From Pseudomonas frederiksbergensis (GTDB lineage Bacteria; Pseudomonadota; Gammaproteobacteria; Pseudomonadales; Pseudomonadaceae), in contig NZ_CP018319.1 of the NCBI RefSeq assembly GCF_001952935.1, forward strand, positions 5,724,001-5,788,000: 64,000 nucleotides of DNA, written 5' to 3'. Positions 16,161-25,100 of the stretch are shown here, piece after piece. The translations under genes were made by a program, and so were the position numbers. Below the pieces are notes generated by a model, which saw only the letters and a list, made by a program, of their open reading frames with translations, had not been told where the DNA came from and searched no databases. Numbering within the stretch: position 1 is the stretch's first letter; the number at the start of each line of letters is the position of its first letter.

Positions 16161-17137
16161 TTTTTCGAAGTCTCCACGTGGCCACCGAAGCCGAAACGTT
16201 GGGCCGAGAGAATTTTGTCGCCAAAGGTGCCTTGCCCACGCGAACGGTAGCGGGAGAACAGCGAGTTCGACAGCACCGGTACGGGCACCGATTGCTCCAT
16301 CGCGGCTTCGATGGTCCAGCGACCTTCACCGCTGTCAGCCACCGAGCCTGAGTAACCGTCGAGTTTCGGGTCGCTTGCCAGCGCGTCGGCGGTCAGGTCG
16401 AGCAGCCAGGACGACACAACGCTGCCACGACGCCATACTTCGGCGATGTCGCCTACGTTCAGGTCGAAACGCTGGTCTTCCGGCAGGTTGGTGCTGGCCT
16501 TGGTCTTGAGGATGTCGAAGCCTTCGGCGAAGGCCTGCATCATTCCGTATTCGATGCCGTTGTGGATCATTTTCACGAAATGGCCCGAACCGGCCGGGCC
16601 TGCATGGATGTAACCGCGCTCGGCACGATCGTCTTCGGACTTGCGGTCCTTGGTCCGAGGGATGTCACCCAGGCCCGGTGCAAGGCTGTCGAACAGCGGA
16701 TCAAGGCGCTTAACCACCTCGGCTTCGCCACCGATCATCATGCAGTAACCACGCTCCAGGCCCCAGACGCCGCCGGAGGTGCCGACGTCGACGTAGTGCA
16801 GGCCTTTCTGCGAGAGGGTTTTCGCCCGGCGAATATCGTCCTTATAGAAGGTGTTGCCGCCGTCGATGATGGTATCGCCAGCTTCGAGCAAGGTGCTCAG
16901 GGTGTCGATGGTGTCTTCGGTCGGTGCGCCGGCCGGCAGCATCACCCACACCGCACGTGGCTTGGCCAGGCCAGCGACCAACGCTGGCAGGTCGATGACG
17001 CCAGCGGCGCCTTCTGCGGCCAGGGTGTCGACAAAGGCAGTATTGCGGTCGTAAACAACGGTGGTATGCCCGTTGAGCATCAGGCGCCGCGCAATATTGC
17101 CGCCCATGCGGCCCAGTCCAATAATCCCGAGTTGCAT
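16157..17137 (-). CDS. gnd: 6-phosphogluconate dehydrogenase, decarboxylating (short form)
   Basis: Converts 6-phosphogluconate to ribulose 5-phosphate and CO2. At 326 aa it is the short (YqeC/GntZ-like) class rather than the 470-aa form. Visible motifs are the NAD(P) site IGLGRMGGNIARRL, IDGGNTFYKDDIRR, VDVGTSGGVWGLERGYCMM, and the catalytic Lys region GPAGSGHFVKMIHNGIEYGM. Short-form enzymes often prefer NAD+. The start MQLGIIG is chosen because it opens the Rossmann fold and has AAGGAGC upstream; an extension to 17173 is unlikely. First gene of the operon with zwf and the HAD phosphatase. Confidence 0.92.
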   Translation of the reverse strand: MQLGIIGLGRMGGNIARRLMLNGHTTVVYDRNTAFVDTLAAEGAAGVIDLPALVAGLAKPRAVWVMLPAGAPTEDTIDTLSTLLEAGDTIIDGGNTFYKDDIRRAKTLSQKGLHYVDVGTSGGVWGLERGYCMMIGGEAEVVKRLDPLFDSLAPGLGDIPRTKDRKSEDDRAERGYIHAGPAGSGHFVKMIHNGIEYGMMQAFAEGFDILKTKASTNLPEDQRFDLNVGDIAEVWRRGSVVSSWLLDLTADALASDPKLDGYSGSVADSGEGRWTIEAAMEQSVPVPVLSNSLFSRYRSRGQGTFGDKILSAQRFGFGGHVETSKK

Positions 17138-17409
17138 GTGCTGATGCTCCTTACTACAAATAAAGTGTGTCAAAGGTTATAGCCCAACGTGACTAATGAG
17201 GGTTAGTCCAGAGCGCTGGCACATAGTTTCCGGGCATTGTGCCCGATTCAGATTGATAACGTCGGTAATCGAGCCGAAGACACAACGACCGTGAAAAATA
17301 AAAAAGTTCCCTTCAAGGGCAAAAGAAATCAAAATCGGCGCCGATAGTAAATAAGCACCCGATGTCGGGGGCAGGTTTACAGTTGAGACAGCCATTTGCG
17401 AGGTGAGCA

Positions 17410-17592
17410 ATGGGCACAGTACAAGCAGCACGGCCAGCACAAACCCTTTACGTCACGATTCGTCGCGATGAATTGCGCCAGTTGAAAGACGAGCGCGACC
17501 AATTGAAGCAGGAGCTCGCGCAATTGCGCTTGTTGACACAAAGCAATCAGGCCCAGCCTTTGCCCGTCACTCACCGTGTGCCTCACGCCTGA
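17410..17592 (+). CDS. small coiled-coil protein of unknown function
   Basis: A 60-aa protein beginning MGTVQAARPAQTLYVTIRRD, with a central heptad-like helix DELRQLKDERDQLKQELAQL (about 25-44) that should form a coiled coil. GAGGTGAG lies just upstream of the ATG, and the downstream sequence is non-coding, so a real small gene is likely. No signal or membrane segment. It stands alone between the divergent gnd operon and cptA. Function unknown. Confidence 0.6.
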   Translation: MGTVQAARPAQTLYVTIRRDELRQLKDERDQLKQELAQLRLLTQSNQAQPLPVTHRVPHA

Positions 17593-17792
17593 TCCCCTCG
17601 CTTGATTCGGAAGCAGCCCATTGCTGTTTCCGACCTGCTATCCCTCTTTGCCAAACCCGGCAACATCACGAAGTTTTCACATCCGTTTGTTGATACTCCG
17701 GCTCATTATGGCCGCTCGGTATCCGCGCGGTGCCTGTTCGTCGGTGACGTCGATGTCCCGACGATGAAAGTGATTACTGGCTGGAGCGCTGA

Positions 17793-19538
17793 ATGGCTTT
17801 GTTTAAACGCAGCAATACGTCTGCGAATGGTTTCGACTGGACAGGATTTCTCTGGCTGTTCCTGTTCTTCTGGTATTTTTCCGGCATTACCCAACTGCTG
17901 ATCCAACTGACAGGCACCTCTGGTTTCAGCGGGTTCCGCCAGGCCTTTGTGATGAGCGCCCTCTGGCTTGCGCCGATGTTGCTGTTCCCCAAACAGACAC
18001 GTGTCATGGCGGCAGTCATTGGTGTAGTGCTGTGGGCCTGTTCAATGGCCAGTCTGGGTTATTTCTTCATCTATCAGCAGGAGTTTTCCCAAAGCGTCAT
18101 CTTCATCATGTTCGAGTCGAACATCTCTGAAGCCGGCGAGTACATGACTCAGTATTTTGCCTGGTGGATGGTGGCGGCATTCCTCGCCCACACCGCTTTC
18201 GCTTACTTCCTCTGGACTCGCTTGCGCCCGGTGTACATGCCCCGCGGTCGGGCACTGGTGGCTGCAACGGCGATTGTAGTGGCCGTGGTCGGTTATCCGC
18301 TGATCAAGCAAACCGCGCGCACCGGCAGCCTTGCCAGCGGTTTCGAGAAGTTTGAAACCCGTATCGAGCCCGCCGTGCCTTGGCAGATGGCCGTGGCTTA
18401 TCACCGTTACCTCGATACCCTGGCGGGTATGCAAGACATGCTCCATAGCGCGAGCAAGATCCCTCCCCTGCACAATCTCAAGGATTCGGCGGCCAATCAG
18501 CCGGCGACCCTGGTGCTGGTGATCGGTGAGTCCACCAACCGTCAGCGCATGAGCCTGTACGGCTACCCTCGGGAAACCACCCCGGAGCTGGACAAGCTCA
18601 AGGATCAACTGGCGGTCTTCGATAATGTCATCACCCCACGCCCTTACACCATCGAGGCGTTGCAGCAGGTTCTGACCTTCGCCGATGAAGAAAATCCGGA
18701 CCTGTACCTGTCGAGCCCGTCGCTGGTCAGCATGATGAAACAGGCAGGCTACAAGACCTTCTGGATCACCAACCAGCAGACCATGACCAAGCGCAACACC
18801 ATGCTGACGACCTTCTCCGAGCAGGCCGACGAGCAGGTGTACCTGAACAACAACCGTAACCAGAATGCCGCCCAGTACGATGGCGATGTGATCGAGCCGT
18901 TCAACAAGGCCTTGGCCGACGCTGCGCCGCGCAAGCTGATCGTCGTGCATTTGCTCGGCACGCACATGAGCTATCAATACCGTTATCCGTCGTCCTTCGA
19001 CAAGTTCAAGGACCGCAAAGGCGTTCCGGACGGTGTGCGCGACGATCAGGTGCCGACGTACAACAGCTATGACAACGCGGTGCTGTACAACGACTTCGTG
19101 GTCTCGAGCCTGATCAAGGACTACGCCAAGTCTGATCCGAACGGGTTCCTGCTGTACCTCTCCGACCACGGTGAAGACGTTTTCGATTCTCCTGGTCACA
19201 GCACCCTTGGCCGCAACGAAAGCAAACCGACGGCGCCGATGTACACCATTCCGTTCATGGCCTGGGCCTCGCCGAAATGGCGCGAAAACCATGACTGGAG
19301 CTTTGCCGGTGATCTGGGGCGGCCTTACAGCAGCTCGCACCTGATCCATACCTGGGCTGATCTGGCGGGTCTGAGCTTCGATGAACTGGATCGCAGCAAG
19401 AGCCTGGTCAGCGACAGTTTCAAACCACGGCCATTGATGATCGGCAATCCTTATGAGCGCAAGCAAAAGGCATTGATCGACTTCAGCCTGATGAAGCCCA
19501 AGGCGCTGCCAGGCGCTACGGCAGCCGTTCAGAAGTAA
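17793..19538 (+). CDS. cptA: phosphoethanolamine transferase CptA
   Basis: Inner-membrane enzyme that adds phosphoethanolamine to lipopolysaccharide core sugar, a change that affects resistance to cationic peptides. The 581-aa protein has about five N-terminal membrane segments (residues about 20-185), then a periplasmic alkaline-phosphatase-type domain. Key motifs are VIGESTNRQRMSLYGYPRET with the nucleophile Thr, VVHLLGTHMSYQYRYP, and LSDHGEDVFDSPGHSTLGRN with metal-binding Asp and His. CTGGAG precedes the ATG. CptA is distinguished from EptA by the N-terminal region and by the closing part; the exact acceptor in Pseudomonas is uncertain. Confidence 0.88.
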   Translation: MALFKRSNTSANGFDWTGFLWLFLFFWYFSGITQLLIQLTGTSGFSGFRQAFVMSALWLAPMLLFPKQTRVMAAVIGVVLWACSMASLGYFFIYQQEFSQSVIFIMFESNISEAGEYMTQYFAWWMVAAFLAHTAFAYFLWTRLRPVYMPRGRALVAATAIVVAVVGYPLIKQTARTGSLASGFEKFETRIEPAVPWQMAVAYHRYLDTLAGMQDMLHSASKIPPLHNLKDSAANQPATLVLVIGESTNRQRMSLYGYPRETTPELDKLKDQLAVFDNVITPRPYTIEALQQVLTFADEENPDLYLSSPSLVSMMKQAGYKTFWITNQQTMTKRNTMLTTFSEQADEQVYLNNNRNQNAAQYDGDVIEPFNKALADAAPRKLIVVHLLGTHMSYQYRYPSSFDKFKDRKGVPDGVRDDQVPTYNSYDNAVLYNDFVVSSLIKDYAKSDPNGFLLYLSDHGEDVFDSPGHSTLGRNESKPTAPMYTIPFMAWASPKWRENHDWSFAGDLGRPYSSSHLIHTWADLAGLSFDELDRSKSLVSDSFKPRPLMIGNPYERKQKALIDFSLMKPKALPGATAAVQK

Positions 19539-19546
19539 TCCTTTCA

Positions 19547-19568
19547 GGGGCCGGTTCCGGCCCCTTTT
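19547..19568 (+). terminator. intrinsic terminator of cptA
   Basis: Self-complementary GGGGCCGG-TT-CCGGCCCC followed by TTTT, eight bases after the cptA stop. Confidence 0.8.
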
Positions 19569-19607
19569 CCTGTGCCTTTGCGTGGCGGTGCTGCCCGAAA
19601 CGCCGCA

Positions 19608-19628
19608 AAGATAATAATTATTCTCGTT
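19608..19628 (+). promoter_or_regulatory. putative Fur box before the siderophore receptor
   Basis: AAGATAATAATTATTCTCG closely follows the Fur consensus GATAATGATAATCATTATC and contains the palindrome ATAATAATTAT. It lies about 75 bp before the receptor start, so iron-repressed expression is expected. Confidence 0.75.
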
Positions 19629-19704
19629 TATAGCTAAATCCCGGCTCTCCCCTTCGTCTTTGAACAAACGGAAATTTTCCCTCGAAGACAAGGAGTCGGC
19701 CGCG

Positions 19705-21942
19705 ATGTTCGCGCCTATCACCCGTTCCATGACCTTTACCCTGGGCCTGTGCAGTGTCGCCCTGTGCCCCGAGCTGCTGGCTGAAACCAACCCGGATCAA
19801 GAACCCGCCCGCACCCTCGAACTGGGCGCCACCAATGTCACCGCCCAGGGCTTGGGCAGCACCACCGAAAACACCGAGTCGTACACCACGGGCGCCATGA
19901 GCACGGCGACGCGCCTGAACCTGTCGATCAAGGAAACGCCGCAATCGGTGTCCGTGGTCACGCGCCAACAAATGGACGACTTCAAACTCGGCACGCTGTC
20001 CGAAGCCATGAGCCAGACCACCGGCGTGGTCGTTCAGCACAACGATTCGGACCGGGTCAGCTATTCGTCCCGGGGTTACTCGATCAGCAATTTCCAGATC
20101 GACGGCATGCTGAACACCTTCACCTTCATGAAGTCCGATTCCGACACCATCATCTACGACCGCATCGAAGTGGTTCGTGGTGCCACCGGCCTGACCACTG
20201 GCGCGGGCGACCCTTCGGCCACCATCAACATGGTGCGTAAACGGCCGACGTCGCAGTGGCAAGTCCAGACCGGTGTCAGCGGCGGCAGTTATGACGACTA
20301 CTACAGTTATCTGGATGTCGGTGGCCCGCTGGCGTTCGACGGCCGCTTGCGCGGACGCAGCGTGCTGGCCTATCGCGACAGCGATTCGTTCCGCGACAAG
20401 TACCAGCAACAACGTGAAGTCGGCTACGGCATTCTCGAAGCCGACCTGACCGATGACACTGTATTGGCCGTGGGCTACGACTATCAGAACAAACACGTCC
20501 AGGGCACATCCTGGGGCACGGTGCCGTACTGGAACGCTGACGGTGGCAAGGCCAACCTCGGACGCTCCACCAACATGGCCACCTCGTGGAGTTCCTGGCC
20601 GCTCAAGGACAAAACCGCGTTCGCCACGCTGGAACACCAATTGGGTGCCGGGTGGCGCGCCAAGGCCGCCTACACCCATCGCGAGAGCGATACCGACGGC
20701 AAGATCTACTACGGCGGCGGGGGTTTCCCTGAGGCTGATCGCAGTGGCATGAGCGCTAACGTCAGCCACATGCTCAGTACGCAAAAAATGAAGGCGTATG
20801 ACTTCAACATAGCCGGCCCTTACTCGCTATTCGGAAGGGAACACGAAATGATGATCGGCTACGGCGAGGCCGAGCGCCGGGAAGATTCGCCCTACATGGT
20901 GGACGGCCCCAGGGCGGCGGATTACGAAAGCATCCGCGACTGGAAGTACATGGGTGATATCGCCAAGTTTCCCGACACGGTCACCAGCCTTTCAGGTTCA
21001 AAAGACAGTACCCGCCAGAAGGCCGGTTACCTGGCCACTCGCCTGAGTCTGACGGATGAGCTGCACGCCGTACTCGGCAGTCGTTATGGCAGCTGGAAGG
21101 TGTCGACCAGGACCAACAAGTACGACAACAACCTGCAACTGAGCAGCGTCGATGCCAGCAGCCAGGAACACAACGACATGTGGACGCCCTACGCCGGGCT
21201 CCTCTACGACCTCACCCCCGAATACACCGCGTACGTCAGCTACACCGACATCTTCAAGCCGCAAGACAACCGCGACAGCAACCGCAAATACCTCGAGCCG
21301 GTGGTGGGCAGCAACTATGAACTGGGGCTCAAGGGCAGCTTGCTGGAAGAACGCCTCAACCTGGCGACCGCGCTGTTCTGGAGCAAACAGGACAACGTTG
21401 CCGAACTCGACGATTCGGTGCCACCGGATCCGGTGACCGGTGATGAGTTCTACAAGTCAGGCGGTAAAGGCAACAAGGTTCAGGGCTTCGAAGCCGAGGT
21501 CTCGGGCGAAGTCATGGCCGGCTGGAACATGACGGCCGGCTACACCTACACCCACGCGGCCAATGGCGAAAAGAAACGCGCCAATACCAACCAGCCGCTG
21601 AACATGTTCCGGCTCTCCACGGCCTATCGTCTGCCCGGCGACTGGCAGGCACTGACCGTCGGTGGCGCGGTGAACTGGCAAAGCGATGTGTTCCGCGCCG
21701 CCAGTCGCCCAGTGGGACGTGATGCCAACGGTGCGGTGATCACCGAAAAAACCAACATCCGCCAAGAGGCTTATACCGTGGTCAAACTGATGTCGCGGTA
21801 TGAGTTCGACAAGCACCTGTCCGCCTCGCTGAACGTCGATAACCTGTTCGACAAGAAGTATTACGACAACGTCGGGTTCTATAACGGTGTGTTTTGGGGT
21901 GACCCGCGTACGGTGACCCTGAGCCTGGACTGGAAGCTCTAG
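19705..21942 (+). CDS. TonB-dependent siderophore receptor
   Basis: Outer-membrane active transporter for a ferric siderophore, 745 aa. Signal peptide (MTFTLGLCSVALCPELLAE), a short N-terminal stretch, then the plug domain (LSIKETPQSVSVVTRQQMDD; GVVVQHNDSDRVSYSSRGYS; IEVVRGATGLTTGAGDPSAT) and a 22-strand barrel ending NVDNLFDKKYYDNVGFYNGV and TVTLSLDWKL. This is the FpvA/FhuE-like siderophore class. The extra N-terminal secretin/TonB signalling domain used with FecR-type surface signalling is absent, so it is not a transducer. AAGGAG precedes the ATG at 19705; a TTG at 19660 opens the frame but is less likely. The ligand cannot be identified. Confidence 0.92.
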   Translation: MFAPITRSMTFTLGLCSVALCPELLAETNPDQEPARTLELGATNVTAQGLGSTTENTESYTTGAMSTATRLNLSIKETPQSVSVVTRQQMDDFKLGTLSEAMSQTTGVVVQHNDSDRVSYSSRGYSISNFQIDGMLNTFTFMKSDSDTIIYDRIEVVRGATGLTTGAGDPSATINMVRKRPTSQWQVQTGVSGGSYDDYYSYLDVGGPLAFDGRLRGRSVLAYRDSDSFRDKYQQQREVGYGILEADLTDDTVLAVGYDYQNKHVQGTSWGTVPYWNADGGKANLGRSTNMATSWSSWPLKDKTAFATLEHQLGAGWRAKAAYTHRESDTDGKIYYGGGGFPEADRSGMSANVSHMLSTQKMKAYDFNIAGPYSLFGREHEMMIGYGEAERREDSPYMVDGPRAADYESIRDWKYMGDIAKFPDTVTSLSGSKDSTRQKAGYLATRLSLTDELHAVLGSRYGSWKVSTRTNKYDNNLQLSSVDASSQEHNDMWTPYAGLLYDLTPEYTAYVSYTDIFKPQDNRDSNRKYLEPVVGSNYELGLKGSLLEERLNLATALFWSKQDNVAELDDSVPPDPVTGDEFYKSGGKGNKVQGFEAEVSGEVMAGWNMTAGYTYTHAANGEKKRANTNQPLNMFRLSTAYRLPGDWQALTVGGAVNWQSDVFRAASRPVGRDANGAVITEKTNIRQEAYTVVKLMSRYEFDKHLSASLNVDNLFDKKYYDNVGFYNGVFWGDPRTVTLSLDWKL

Positions 21943-22038
21943 GCGCAGGCAATTCCCATTTGACGGAATCGGCGGATAATGTCCCTTCGACATTGCTTCA
22001 TGGACGAAAGGACCCGACAACTCATAGTGGGGCATACC

Positions 22039-22242
22039 ATGAAACGTACAACCATGATCCTCGCCGGCCTGATGCTGATCAGTTCAACCGCTGTATTCGC
22101 CGAAGGTGGCGCTGAACGCATGCGGTATTACTTTGAGAGTCTGCGTCTGAGCCAAACGGCGAATCAAAGTCACGCCAGCACCGCTGAAATCAGGGTTCCG
22201 AATGATCAAACCGCGCAAGTGACAGAGCACTACAAACCGTAA
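22039..22242 (+). CDS. small secreted protein of unknown function
   Basis: A 67-aa protein with a clear signal peptide (MKRTTMILAGLMLISSTAVF then AEGG, cleavage about residue 22). The mature part is short, polar and without Cys (ERMRYYFESLRLSQTANQSH, ending QVTEHYKP). It follows the TonB receptor by 96 bp and precedes a strong terminator, so it may share the iron-regulated transcript. No family recognised. The ATG at 22039 is preferred over 21979 because it opens the signal peptide. Confidence 0.65.
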   Translation: MKRTTMILAGLMLISSTAVFAEGGAERMRYYFESLRLSQTANQSHASTAEIRVPNDQTAQVTEHYKP

Positions 22243-22248
22243 CGACAG

Positions 22249-22275
22249 AGGGCGTCCTGATGGACGCCCTTTTTC
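22249..22275 (+). terminator. intrinsic terminator after the small secreted protein
   Basis: Perfect 9-bp stem AGGGCGTCC/GGACGCCCT with loop TGAT, then a T-run. Confidence 0.88.
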
Positions 22276-22290
22276 ATTGCTCGTATTACC

Positions 22291-22788
22291 TTAAAGCGCC
22301 TTGGTCCAGAACAGCATCCGGCCGTGCGCCGGGTCGAACATGCCTGCGGCAAAACCGAACTTGCCATAGGACGCCTGGGCGACTGCATTACCTTCCAGCA
22401 CTTCCAGCGTGATTTTGCAGCAGCCGCGCTGGCGAGCGATGTCTTCGACCTTTTGCAGCATTTTCTGGCTTAACCCCAAGCCGCGAAACTTCTTCACCAC
22501 CGCCACATCGTGCACGTTGACCAGCGGTCGACAGGCGAAGGTCGAGAAACCTTCAAAGCAATTGACCAACCCGGCCGGCTCGCCACCGACAAACGCCAGA
22601 ACACTGAACGCATGGGGACGTTTGGCCAGTTCCGCCGGGATTTGCTTCAACAAGTCGGCGGGCAATGAGTGGCCGCCCCCCATCGGGTCTTCGGCGTAAG
22701 CATTCAGCACCAGCCCAATTGCCTCGGCATGCACCGAATTGGTGTAACTGGCCTGAAGCACAAGAATTTCTGCGGATTCCATTTCCAC
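22291..22788 (-). CDS. GNAT family N-acetyltransferase
   Basis: Acetyl-CoA-dependent acetyltransferase of 165 aa. The conserved beta4-alpha3 region reads VNVHDVAVVKKFRGLGLSQK, where KFRGLGLS is the acetyl-CoA pyrophosphate loop. It is followed by KITLEVLEGNAVAQASYGKF, the usual motif B with Asn and Tyr. The N-terminus has an acidic/aliphatic stretch (GLVLNAYAEDPMGGGHSL) typical of this Pseudomonas subgroup. A second ATG two codons downstream is an equally possible start. The substrate is unknown. It is the last gene of a minus-strand group with the DinB protein and ZapE, but a gap of about 105 bp separates it from them. Confidence 0.85.
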   Translation of the reverse strand: MEMESAEILVLQASYTNSVHAEAIGLVLNAYAEDPMGGGHSLPADLLKQIPAELAKRPHAFSVLAFVGGEPAGLVNCFEGFSTFACRPLVNVHDVAVVKKFRGLGLSQKMLQKVEDIARQRGCCKITLEVLEGNAVAQASYGKFGFAAGMFDPAHGRMLFWTKAL

Positions 22789-22895
22789 CCTCGTTCACAC
22801 ATTAAGTTGCCCCAGCGCATTTCGAACTGAAAGGCCGACCGACAATATCGCGGACACCGCCGTGTCGACAACCCGACCCTGCGCTAATTTTTCAC

Positions 22896-23477
22896 TCAAG
22901 CGCCCCAGATCAACGCTTCGGTCCACCCCAGTTCGGCAAAATCCTCAGCCCTCAAGTCTGACTCACCGGCACAGAAAAACTCGTCCAGTTGCGGTGGTTT
23001 GACCGAGGTTCCGCTGAGCATGGCGTGAACCTGCCCGCGATGATGAATCTGGTGCTCGAACAGATGCGACAGCAGGCGCAAGCGGCTGTCATGTTGCGGC
23101 GTGTCCCGGGCGATGGTCACGATCTTGCCAAGGTCTGCGTCGCGCATTTGCTCGCAATAGGCAATCAGTCGACGGTCCACCAGCGCTTGTTCGCGCTTGA
23201 GGTCTGCGGCGTGCGTAAACGGCTCGTCCTGGTTGAAAAACACAGAGCAGTCAGGATGTGGGTCATCGCCGCGCAACTCCCGCTCCAGCGCATCCACGTA
23301 AAACCAGTCACAGGTCAGGATGTGATTGAGGGTGGCGCGCAGACTGGGAAAGAAGCTGACCCGTGGCGCCGTCAGATCGGCCGGGCTCAACTGGTTCCAG
23401 GCCTTGGCGAGGCGATGATTGGCCCAGGCGTTCTGATAGGCCATGGTCAGCAAATGGTGCGACAGAGGCTGATTCAT
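22896..23477 (-). CDS. DinB family four-helix metal-binding protein
   Basis: DinB/YfiT-like protein of 193 aa with three conserved metal-ligand histidines: one in LRATLNHILTCDWFYVDALE and two in LFEHQIHHRGQVHAMLS. Members often act as metal-dependent, thiol-linked transferases or hydrolases; the activity of this one is unknown. The start MNQPLSHHLLTMAYQ is preceded by AAGGAGCC and lies 16 bp after the zapE stop, so both probably share a transcript. An open frame upstream to 23678 overlaps zapE and is not used. Confidence 0.88.
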   Translation of the reverse strand: MNQPLSHHLLTMAYQNAWANHRLAKAWNQLSPADLTAPRVSFFPSLRATLNHILTCDWFYVDALERELRGDDPHPDCSVFFNQDEPFTHAADLKREQALVDRRLIAYCEQMRDADLGKIVTIARDTPQHDSRLRLLSHLFEHQIHHRGQVHAMLSGTSVKPPQLDEFFCAGESDLRAEDFAELGWTEALIWGA

Positions 23478-23493
23478 GTTCGCGGCTCCTTGT

Positions 23494-24612
23494 TCAAGCT
23501 TCGGCGAAACGTTGCAGCTGCATTTCCTGTAAACGGCTGAGGGTGCGGCGGAACGGAAACTCCAGATAACCCTCGGTGTACAACGATTCCATGGGCACCT
23601 GCGCTTCGAGGCACAGCGGCACCTTGCGGTCGTAGCACTCGTCCACCAGGGCGATGAAACGCCGCACACCGTCGTCATGCACCGACAATTGCGGCAACTC
23701 GCGATCGCCCGCTACCACCCGTTCGACGCCGTCTTCGGTGCCTCGGGCGATGCGCCCTTCGCGCTTTTGCGCGCTGAGGTTGGGCACCTCACTCAAAAGA
23801 ATAGCGCTGAAGGTGTCGCACAGGGCGATGAAATCCATGGCGGCAAACGGCTGCTCACAGAGATCGGCGTAACGAGTCCAGAGCACGGTTTGACTGGCCT
23901 GCACGACATTGAGTGAGCGGTAGCCGACCTTGATCGGGTCACTGGACACCGACTGGCCGACGGTGAGTGCCTTGAACACTTCACCCAGAGCGCTGGGTTG
24001 CCCCGGTGTCGCCACCCAGTAACGCTGCAAACCTTTGCCTGGATGCAGGCGATGATCTTCGCCGCCATCCACCGCAATCACCTGCATATGTTTCTTGATG
24101 GCTTCGATGGCGGGCACGAACCGGTCGCGGTTGAAGCCATCGGCGTACAGCTGATCCGGTGGCTGATTGGAGGTACAGACCACCACCACGCCCTGTTCGA
24201 ACATAACCTGAAACAAACGCCCGAGAATGATCGCGTCGCCGATGTCGTTGACGAACAATTCGTCAAAGCACAGGACCCGCACTTCCTCGCTCAGTTCGCG
24301 AGCCAACGCCTTCAACGGGTCGGCGGTGCCGGTCAGCTGAAACGAACGCTGATGCACCCAGCCCATGAAGTGGTGGAAATGTTGGCGGCGGGCCGGGACC
24401 TGCAGGCTTTGGTAAAACTGGTCCATCAACCAGGTCTTGCCGCGACCGACCGGACCCCAGAGGTACACGCCAGTGACCGGCGTGCGCCCTTCATGCAGCG
24501 CTTCGTAGCATTTCTGCAACGCCCACACGGCATGTTCCTGGGCTTCGTCCTGGACGAAGCCCTTCTGTTCGATGGCGTGTTGCCAGGCGTTTAAGGGGGA
24601 GTCGACATTCAT
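23494..24612 (-). CDS. zapE: cell division protein ZapE (AFG1-like ATPase)
   Basis: AFG1/ZapE-family ATPase, 372 aa, linked to Z-ring stability in gamma-proteobacteria. The Walker A motif is GVYLWGPVGRGKTWLMDQFY, followed by the characteristic RQHFHHFMGWVHQ, Walker B VLCFDELFVNDIGDAIILGR, and sensor-type VVVCTSNQPPDQLYADGFNR. The C-terminus has PLCLEAQVPMESLYTEGYLE and FRRTLSRLQEM. The start MNVDSPLNAWQHAI is the usual beginning; the frame upstream to 24684 runs into an intergenic palindrome. Confidence 0.93.
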   Translation of the reverse strand: MNVDSPLNAWQHAIEQKGFVQDEAQEHAVWALQKCYEALHEGRTPVTGVYLWGPVGRGKTWLMDQFYQSLQVPARRQHFHHFMGWVHQRSFQLTGTADPLKALARELSEEVRVLCFDELFVNDIGDAIILGRLFQVMFEQGVVVVCTSNQPPDQLYADGFNRDRFVPAIEAIKKHMQVIAVDGGEDHRLHPGKGLQRYWVATPGQPSALGEVFKALTVGQSVSSDPIKVGYRSLNVVQASQTVLWTRYADLCEQPFAAMDFIALCDTFSAILLSEVPNLSAQKREGRIARGTEDGVERVVAGDRELPQLSVHDDGVRRFIALVDECYDRKVPLCLEAQVPMESLYTEGYLEFPFRRTLSRLQEMQLQRFAEA

Positions 24613-24643
24613 GCGCGGCAGTATACGTCCATGTGGCACCTGT

Positions 24644-24677
24644 GTTGTGGCGAGGGGATTTATCCCCTCGCCACAAC
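24644..24677. repeat. short palindromic repeat
   Basis: GTTGTGGCGAGGGGA and TCCCCTCGCCACAAC form a perfect inverted repeat around TTTA. The core is related to the repeats at 1570-1596 and 52497-52528, a frequent Pseudomonas intergenic element. Confidence 0.75.
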
Positions 24678-24706
24678 GCAGCAACTACAGGGGATCTCGT
24701 TGTCGG

Positions 24707-25048
24707 TTAGAGGGAGATGTCTAACCGGGCGATCTTGCCCTGTTCGTTCAGGCGAAACATGTAGCGCAATTCCAGCGGGCTGCCGGGAAACGTTCCGGAG
24801 ATCAGGTTATGCACCAACACTTTGCCGGTGCGCAGTTGCACGTCGAGCACTTCGACCCGTGGCTGGTATCGCTGGGCGGTGTCTTGCATCCATTGCGCGA
24901 TGGCGTGAGTGCCGACCTGGTGCTGGCCTTCATCGAACACATTGGCATCCTCAGCGAAAAAACTGGCAACCCGTGAGGTGTCGCGGGCATTGGCGGCAGC
25001 AATGTAGGCGGCGATGGCGGGTGCCAGTGAAGAGGCGGGATTGGACAT
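24707..25048 (-). CDS. SnoaL-like / NTF2-fold protein
   Basis: Protein of 113 aa with a cone-shaped NTF2-like fold: an N-terminal helix (LAPAIAAYIAAANARDTSRV), then FFAEDANVFDEGQHQVGTHA, and beta strands (VEVLDVQLRTGKVLVHNLIS; LELRYMFRLNEQGKIARLDI). These proteins bind small molecules or act as isomerases or hydrolases; a catalytic role cannot be assigned. Start at 25048 with AAGGAGCC upstream. Next to a WYL-domain regulator on the same strand; the pair suggests local regulation. Confidence 0.82.
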   Translation of the reverse strand: MSNPASSLAPAIAAYIAAANARDTSRVASFFAEDANVFDEGQHQVGTHAIAQWMQDTAQRYQPRVEVLDVQLRTGKVLVHNLISGTFPGSPLELRYMFRLNEQGKIARLDISL

Positions 25049-25100
25049 GGTTACGGCTCCTTGTTTGTTGATTCTGCAGCCATGCTAAAACAAGCCTGTG

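Noticed and set aside
14628..16250. 540-codon frame opposite zwf
   Set aside because: zwf carries all its signatures on the minus strand; the other frame is rich in His, Gln and Arg as typical for antisense shadows.
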